DNA of 64,000 bases from Selenomonas sp. GACV-9. GTDB taxonomy: Bacteria; Bacillota; Negativicutes; Selenomonadales; Selenomonadaceae. How positions within the stretch are numbered: position 1 is the first letter of the stretch; every line of letters starts with the position of its first letter. Shown here piece after piece: positions 60,359 through 64,000 of the stretch. The stretch lies in the NCBI GenBank assembly GCA_900116485.1, contig FPAX01000010.1:1-64000 (forward strand), in the 5' to 3' direction. The notes beneath the pieces were generated by a model that searched no databases, was not told the DNA's origin, and saw only the letters and a list, made by a program, of their open reading frames with translations. Made by a program: the position numbers and the translations under genes.

Positions 60359-61090
60359 GTGTACCCGCCTATGACGACGGAAACCATGCCCGCAAAAGAA
60401 GTTCTCCAAGAAGAACAATTCATCCACATCACAACCAGCAATGAGGACTATCGGCTGGACCTGCACGGGATCATCGCTGAGATATCCCTGCGCTATCTGG
60501 CCATCCATATCGATTGTGTCCCAGAGACTTTCCTGAATGTGCCCACTGATGATGTTGCCCTCGAATGCGCTGTCACCGGCAACGGCTGCGTCTACCGGTT
60601 CACGACCAGTTTCCGCAGCAGCTCCGTGCTCGAGGAGATGACCTGGTATCTGGAAAAACCTGACACGGTCGAACGCGTCCAGATGCGCCGCTTCGTCCGC
60701 GTTCCCATTGCCCTGCCCATGCTGGTCAAGATCCCTGGCCGCTACGGCAACCTGCGCAATGCCACGATCACTACCCTCGTCGATATCAGCGGCGGCGGTC
60801 TCTGTTTTGCGTGCAACGAGGAAGTTCCGCTGCAGTCCCGCGTCGCCATTGCCATTCCCGGACTGCCCCTTTACGGCACGCTCAAGACCGATGCCATCGT
60901 CGAGCGCTGCACCCCCATCGAGGTGCCTGCTGGCACCGTGTACCATATCGGCGTATCACTGGAAGACCGGCTTACCCTGCGGCAACAGGACAAGCTCGTC
61001 CAGAGCGTCTTCTATCTGCAGCGCGATTACCTGAAGAAAGGCCTGCGCATGCCGCACCTTGACCATACGCATCCAAACAGCGAAAACTGA
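60359..61090 (+). CDS. YcgR-like PilZ cyclic di-GMP receptor
   Basis: A 243-residue cytoplasmic protein with an N-terminal YcgR-like beta domain (about 15-105) and a C-terminal PilZ domain. The cyclic di-GMP-binding motifs are intact: RRFVR (Arg110-Arg114) and DISGGG (142-147). YcgR-type proteins slow flagellar rotation when cyclic di-GMP rises; others act on secretion or adhesion. Start is GTG at 60359 with AAAGGA upstream; an ATG 12 nt later is possible. It follows the FliD-like gene, hinting at a motility role. Confidence 0.85.
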   Translation: MYPPMTTETMPAKEVLQEEQFIHITTSNEDYRLDLHGIIAEISLRYLAIHIDCVPETFLNVPTDDVALECAVTGNGCVYRFTTSFRSSSVLEEMTWYLEKPDTVERVQMRRFVRVPIALPMLVKIPGRYGNLRNATITTLVDISGGGLCFACNEEVPLQSRVAIAIPGLPLYGTLKTDAIVERCTPIEVPAGTVYHIGVSLEDRLTLRQQDKLVQSVFYLQRDYLKKGLRMPHLDHTHPNSEN

Positions 61091-61127
61091 AACGACCTGC
61101 GGGAGATTTCCCGCAGGTCGTTTTTTT
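61091..61127. terminator. bidirectional terminator between the PilZ and autotransporter genes
   Basis: AACGACCTGCGGGA and TCCCGCAGGTCGTT pair perfectly (14 bp, 4-nt loop) and are followed by seven T on the plus strand. Confidence 0.92.
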
Positions 61128-61129
61128 CA

Positions 61130-63721
61130 TCAGAATTTCCACAAAGCTCCCATCTGAGCGCTGAAGCCACGCTGTTTGCCAACCCAGCCAGTCGCACCCA
61201 GGTCGATGGTCACCGGGCCACCAGGCTTGACCTGCCAGCCAAGTTCCAGCATGCCGCTGCCGCCCTTGATGCTCGGGCTGGGAGCCGCAGTACCGCCCCC
61301 ATAGGTAGCTCTGGCATCGCCCGCAAATTCATGCTGATATGCCAGGCCGCCATAGATGCTGTTCTTGTCGTTTACCTTGTGGGTCAGCCTTGCTCCCACG
61401 CGCAGGCGGTGGCTGTCCACGCTGTCAAAATTCATGCCAGCCGTGCCTTTGGCTCCGGTCAGGGTATTGGTGATGGTAGCTGTCACATCATCCCCAGCCG
61501 TATGGCTGTAGAAATACTTCAAGTAGTAGTCCAAAGCATTATCATTGGCCAGTTCCACTACCTTGCCTACCCCCAGATGGGCGCTCCAGTAGCTGGAGCT
61601 GCTGTCGTAGCTTGCCCGGCGGGTTGCCGTCAGGTTGCAGGCATAATCGGACTTCACGTTGCCGCCGCGGATACTGCCCTCATAGTAGAGCCCATCGTTA
61701 TTGGTCTGCCGTGCCATCAGGCCCACGCCCCAATAGCTGCTGTCGCCTTCGCCATGGGTGCCATCATCAAGATAGCTGTCATAACTTCCCCGGCCATATT
61801 CCACAATGGGGCCAAAGAGCAGTTTCCCGTCCTTGTTGGCCACTTCCCGGGCAAAGCCAACATTCAGTCCCATTCCCTTGCTGTCTACATGGGAGCCGCT
61901 TTCTGCCCGCAGGCTGGAACCGCCCATGGCAACAAAGGGTACAAACTGTCCCCGGACCTGCGTATTGAGGCTGTCGCGGATATCCTTCCCACTGCCGCTT
62001 TCCTGCTGCTCTGCCATATCCAGGGCCACTGCATTCGCCGCCTGCTGGAAACCAGCGCTGGCCAGCAGGTCACTGCCGCTGTTCAGCATAGTCACGGACG
62101 CCGCCCGGGTTTCCACCGGGGACTTCATATACTCAGCCGAATCATCAGCCGGTTCTGGCGTTGGCTCTGGTGTTGGCGTCGGAGTCGGAGTCGGTGTTGG
62201 TGTTGGCTCTGGCGTTGGAGTTGGTGTCGGCGTCACATTCTCCTTGACATTATCCACCGTGGCAATGATGGTATTCGCATCCTTCTTACTGATGGAAAGC
62301 TCATACTTGGTATCGGTGGTCCAGCCAGAAGGCACCGAAAACTCGCTGGTAGCCGTGATGTTATCGTCAGTAGTGACCCCTGATCCATTCACCAGCAGGT
62401 TCACCGTATTGCCCTTCACCAAGTTCACGCCAGACAGTGCTGCCAGGCCATAGCTTACGCCGGTAAGGTCAGTAGCACTGCCGCCATTGACGGTCAGCAT
62501 GGTATCGCCGTTGGCGATATCCGCAGGCAGCAGGAAGTTGATATTCTGGAACCCGGAAATAGAGTTTACCGTATTGCCCTTGGAACCAAGGTTCAAGGTA
62601 TTGCCAGTGCCAGAGGCATTGGTTCCACCCACCAGCTTGTCCAAGGCCACCGTGGTAAAGAGATTCACGGTATTGTTGTTGGTTTCAGCAGTTGCTGCAT
62701 CATAACTTTTGGTACCGCCATACACCGACACCGTATTATCATTGAATTCGCCACCAGTAATGGTTACGGTATTATTGTTGGCCTCATTTTTTGCACCACC
62801 ACCGGCAATATCTACATTCGCGAAGGTACCACCACGGATGATTACACTGTTATTCGTTGCCACCCAGGCCCTTGACGAGTTAGCAGTAGCATTAACCATT
62901 CCACCTGCGCCCAAGATATGGGTATTCGCACCACTGGTACCTTTATTGAAATTACCACCACTGATTTCCACGGAATTATCCGTGAGATTAACCGCCCCAT
63001 TGGTTTGATTACCTGCCCGGTCACAACCAACTGCACCGGCAATCATATCGCCAGTGGCAAACGTACCATTCTTGATGATGAGCTTATTCCCCGAGGCTGT
63101 CGCACCTTCTGTAGTGTTTCCTGCCAATGCACCAGTAATATACCGCGCACTATTGAATGTCCCCGTGGTATCTATTTCCAGGACATTGTTTTCCAGCGTG
63201 ATCTTCTTTACCAGCCCAAGGCTGTTTGAAAAGAAACCTGCCCCCATGATATGGCCGGTAGCATAGCTGTTCCCTGTGATAGACGCTTTATTATCATGGA
63301 AATCATATGTTCCGTCAAGAGTATAGTTCCAGATGCCAAGATGCACATACGCTGCCCCGAAACTTGAGCCACTTATCACTGCCGCATCACCAGAAAGGGA
63401 AACCTTATTGTTAGCAAAGGTAAAAGCATGGTCTTTTGCTGCCCCAGGGCTGGTCGTAATCGTCCAGCGGACAGCACCAACACCTTCGTTGAAATTCCCC
63501 GTTGTTACGCTTTTCTCGATTCCATTATACGTTGTATCCGCATCGGGTATGGAATCTACAAATACGGTTGCCTCAGCAGCAGCCTCAGCCATCGCCGGCG
63601 TGGCCAAAAAACAACCACAAGCCAAAGCCGTCAAGACAAACGTCCCTGGGGGGGGGGGCATATTAAGGCGCAAAAAATCAGCCAGTCTATGTTTCCTTTT
63701 CAAACTTTCCATACTCTTCAT
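61130..63721 (-). CDS. autotransporter with beta-helix passenger and phase-variable C tract
   Basis: An 863-residue type V secretion protein. The N-terminus is a long signal peptide (basic region KSMESLKRKHRLADFLRLN, Pro22-Pro25, then TFVLTALACGCFLATPAMAE). The passenger (about 50-500) has repeats with NNxVxIxGGTF-like cores (SVIIRGGTFANVDIAGGGAK; TVTITGGEFNDN), typical of a beta-helix. A Thr-Pro/Glu-Pro linker (about 500-525) leads to a C-terminal beta-barrel (about 590-863) that ends in Phe. An 11-C run in the signal-peptide region makes the frame slippage-prone. Probably a surface adhesin; specificity unknown. SD AAAGGG. Confidence 0.9.
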   Translation of the reverse strand: MKSMESLKRKHRLADFLRLNMPPPPGTFVLTALACGCFLATPAMAEAAAEATVFVDSIPDADTTYNGIEKSVTTGNFNEGVGAVRWTITTSPGAAKDHAFTFANNKVSLSGDAAVISGSSFGAAYVHLGIWNYTLDGTYDFHDNKASITGNSYATGHIMGAGFFSNSLGLVKKITLENNVLEIDTTGTFNSARYITGALAGNTTEGATASGNKLIIKNGTFATGDMIAGAVGCDRAGNQTNGAVNLTDNSVEISGGNFNKGTSGANTHILGAGGMVNATANSSRAWVATNNSVIIRGGTFANVDIAGGGAKNEANNNTVTITGGEFNDNTVSVYGGTKSYDAATAETNNNTVNLFTTVALDKLVGGTNASGTGNTLNLGSKGNTVNSISGFQNINFLLPADIANGDTMLTVNGGSATDLTGVSYGLAALSGVNLVKGNTVNLLVNGSGVTTDDNITATSEFSVPSGWTTDTKYELSISKKDANTIIATVDNVKENVTPTPTPTPEPTPTPTPTPTPTPEPTPEPADDSAEYMKSPVETRAASVTMLNSGSDLLASAGFQQAANAVALDMAEQQESGSGKDIRDSLNTQVRGQFVPFVAMGGSSLRAESGSHVDSKGMGLNVGFAREVANKDGKLLFGPIVEYGRGSYDSYLDDGTHGEGDSSYWGVGLMARQTNNDGLYYEGSIRGGNVKSDYACNLTATRRASYDSSSSYWSAHLGVGKVVELANDNALDYYLKYFYSHTAGDDVTATITNTLTGAKGTAGMNFDSVDSHRLRVGARLTHKVNDKNSIYGGLAYQHEFAGDARATYGGGTAAPSPSIKGGSGMLELGWQVKPGGPVTIDLGATGWVGKQRGFSAQMGALWKF
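62149..62234 (-). repeat. Thr-Pro/Glu-Pro linker repeat in the autotransporter gene
   Basis: About 85 bp of six-base units coding for alternating TP and EP dipeptides, between passenger and barrel. Such repeats can expand or shrink in frame and change passenger height above the membrane. Confidence 0.85.
63648..63658 (-). repeat. poly-C tract (11 C on the coding strand)
   Basis: Eleven G on the plus strand code for codons CCC CCC CCC CCA (Pro22-Pro25) right after ATG codon 21 of the autotransporter. As sequenced, the count keeps the frame open; a change of one or two bases closes it. Confidence 0.95.
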
Positions 63722-63840
63722 ACATGAACACCCTTTCTTCCCTAAAATGAAGTATGAAACTCCTTGAATTTCTCCATACCTCCATTAATTCGCCATTCCC
63801 ATCCCCATTCCTGCATCAGGAATCATTTTTTTGCCCGAGC

Positions 63841-63876
63841 AAAAAACGGCAGCAGCAAATGATTGCTGCTACCGTT
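63841..63876 (-). terminator. terminator of the gene at the right edge
   Basis: On the minus strand AACGGTAGCAGCAA-TCAT-TTGCTGCTGCCGTT (one G-U pair) is followed by TTTTGC, about 22 nt after the stop codon. Confidence 0.9.
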
Positions 63877-63897
63877 AAGGTATGACTTTATGGAATC

Positions 63898-64000
63898 TTA
63901 TTTCATGCGTTTTACCGTGAAACGGCCCTTCTCGACTTCCTTGCGATGGCAGTGGGGGCACTCATTCTCGATGAGGCCTGTATAGCCGCAGACCGGATCG
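63898..64000 (-). CDS. C-terminal fragment of a zinc-ribbon protein, possibly anaerobic ribonucleotide reductase
   Basis: The last 33 codons of a minus-strand gene cut by the window edge. The peptide shows DPVCGYTGLIENECPHCHRK and ends GRFTVKRMK. The C-x-G-Y-T-G and C-P-x-C pair resembles the zinc-binding C-terminus of class III ribonucleotide reductase (NrdD), which suits an anaerobe, but the usual following tail is not there. Identification is tentative. Confidence 0.4.
   Translation of the reverse strand, partial: DPVCGYTGLIENECPHCHRKEVEKGRFTVKRMK

Noticed and set aside
62149..62234. CRISPR-like or tandem DNA repeat
   Set aside because: It is in-frame coding for a Thr-Pro/Glu-Pro linker; there are no spacers.

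Overview
The window looks like a chromosomal segment of a diderm Firmicute (class Negativicutes, most likely Selenomonadaceae). The left edge holds the 5' end of a 16S rRNA gene of that type. The gene complement mixes Firmicute traits (secG-esterase-rnr-smpB gene order, strong AGGAGG ribosome binding sites, a LevR-controlled PTS, eukaryotic-type hexokinase) with outer-membrane traits (an autotransporter and a Tad secretin). I see no prophage, insertion sequence or CRISPR array. Most genes lie on the minus strand.

Layout. 1-642: 16S rRNA start and its tandem promoters. 643-12502: housekeeping run (ndh; then a closely spaced series YkvA-like, topB, DEAD-box helicase, CNNM/CorC-like protein, ABC-F, hexokinase, rpoN). 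12700-16805: lysA, a membrane diguanylate cyclase and pfkA. 16963-22740: a four-subunit mannose/fructose-type PTS, its sigma-54 promoter and the LevR-type activator; rpoN, the sigma factor it needs, is in the same window. 22841-23278: small secreted protein. 23391-34640: an eleven-gene Tad/Flp pilus locus. 34706-37758: two diguanylate cyclases. 37825-43183: copper ATPase CopA with a fused CopZ-like tail, CstA and an HD-GYP protein. 43299-46987: VWA, MoxR ATPase and a TPR-type secreted protein. 47184-47344: two identical tRNA-Thr genes. 47425-52873: secreted unknown, CheB-like protein, chemoreceptor and amino-acid permease. 53003-57350: smpB, rnr, esterase, secG. 57486-58913: pyruvate kinase with a structured leader. 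59290-61090: a serine-rich FliD-like protein and a PilZ protein. 61130-63721: an autotransporter with an 11-C tract in its signal-peptide region. The right edge holds the zinc-ribbon C-terminus of a gene that may be nrdD.

Two themes connect the genes. The first is sugar uptake and glycolysis: PTS, hexokinase, PfkA and Pyk. The second is surface behaviour and cyclic di-GMP: three GGDEF proteins, an HD-GYP protein, a PilZ receptor, the Tad pilus, a chemoreceptor, CheB, a flagellar-cap-like protein and a putatively phase-variable autotransporter.

Stretches over 300 bases without a gene: 180-642 (two rRNA promoters, leader and ndh terminator), 1906-2275 (candidate ndh promoter, a palindrome, rpoN terminator), 19609-19941 (sigma-54 promoter, repeated GATAC motifs, levR terminator) and 58914-59289 (pyk promoter and leader, sigma-28-like promoter of the FliD-like gene).
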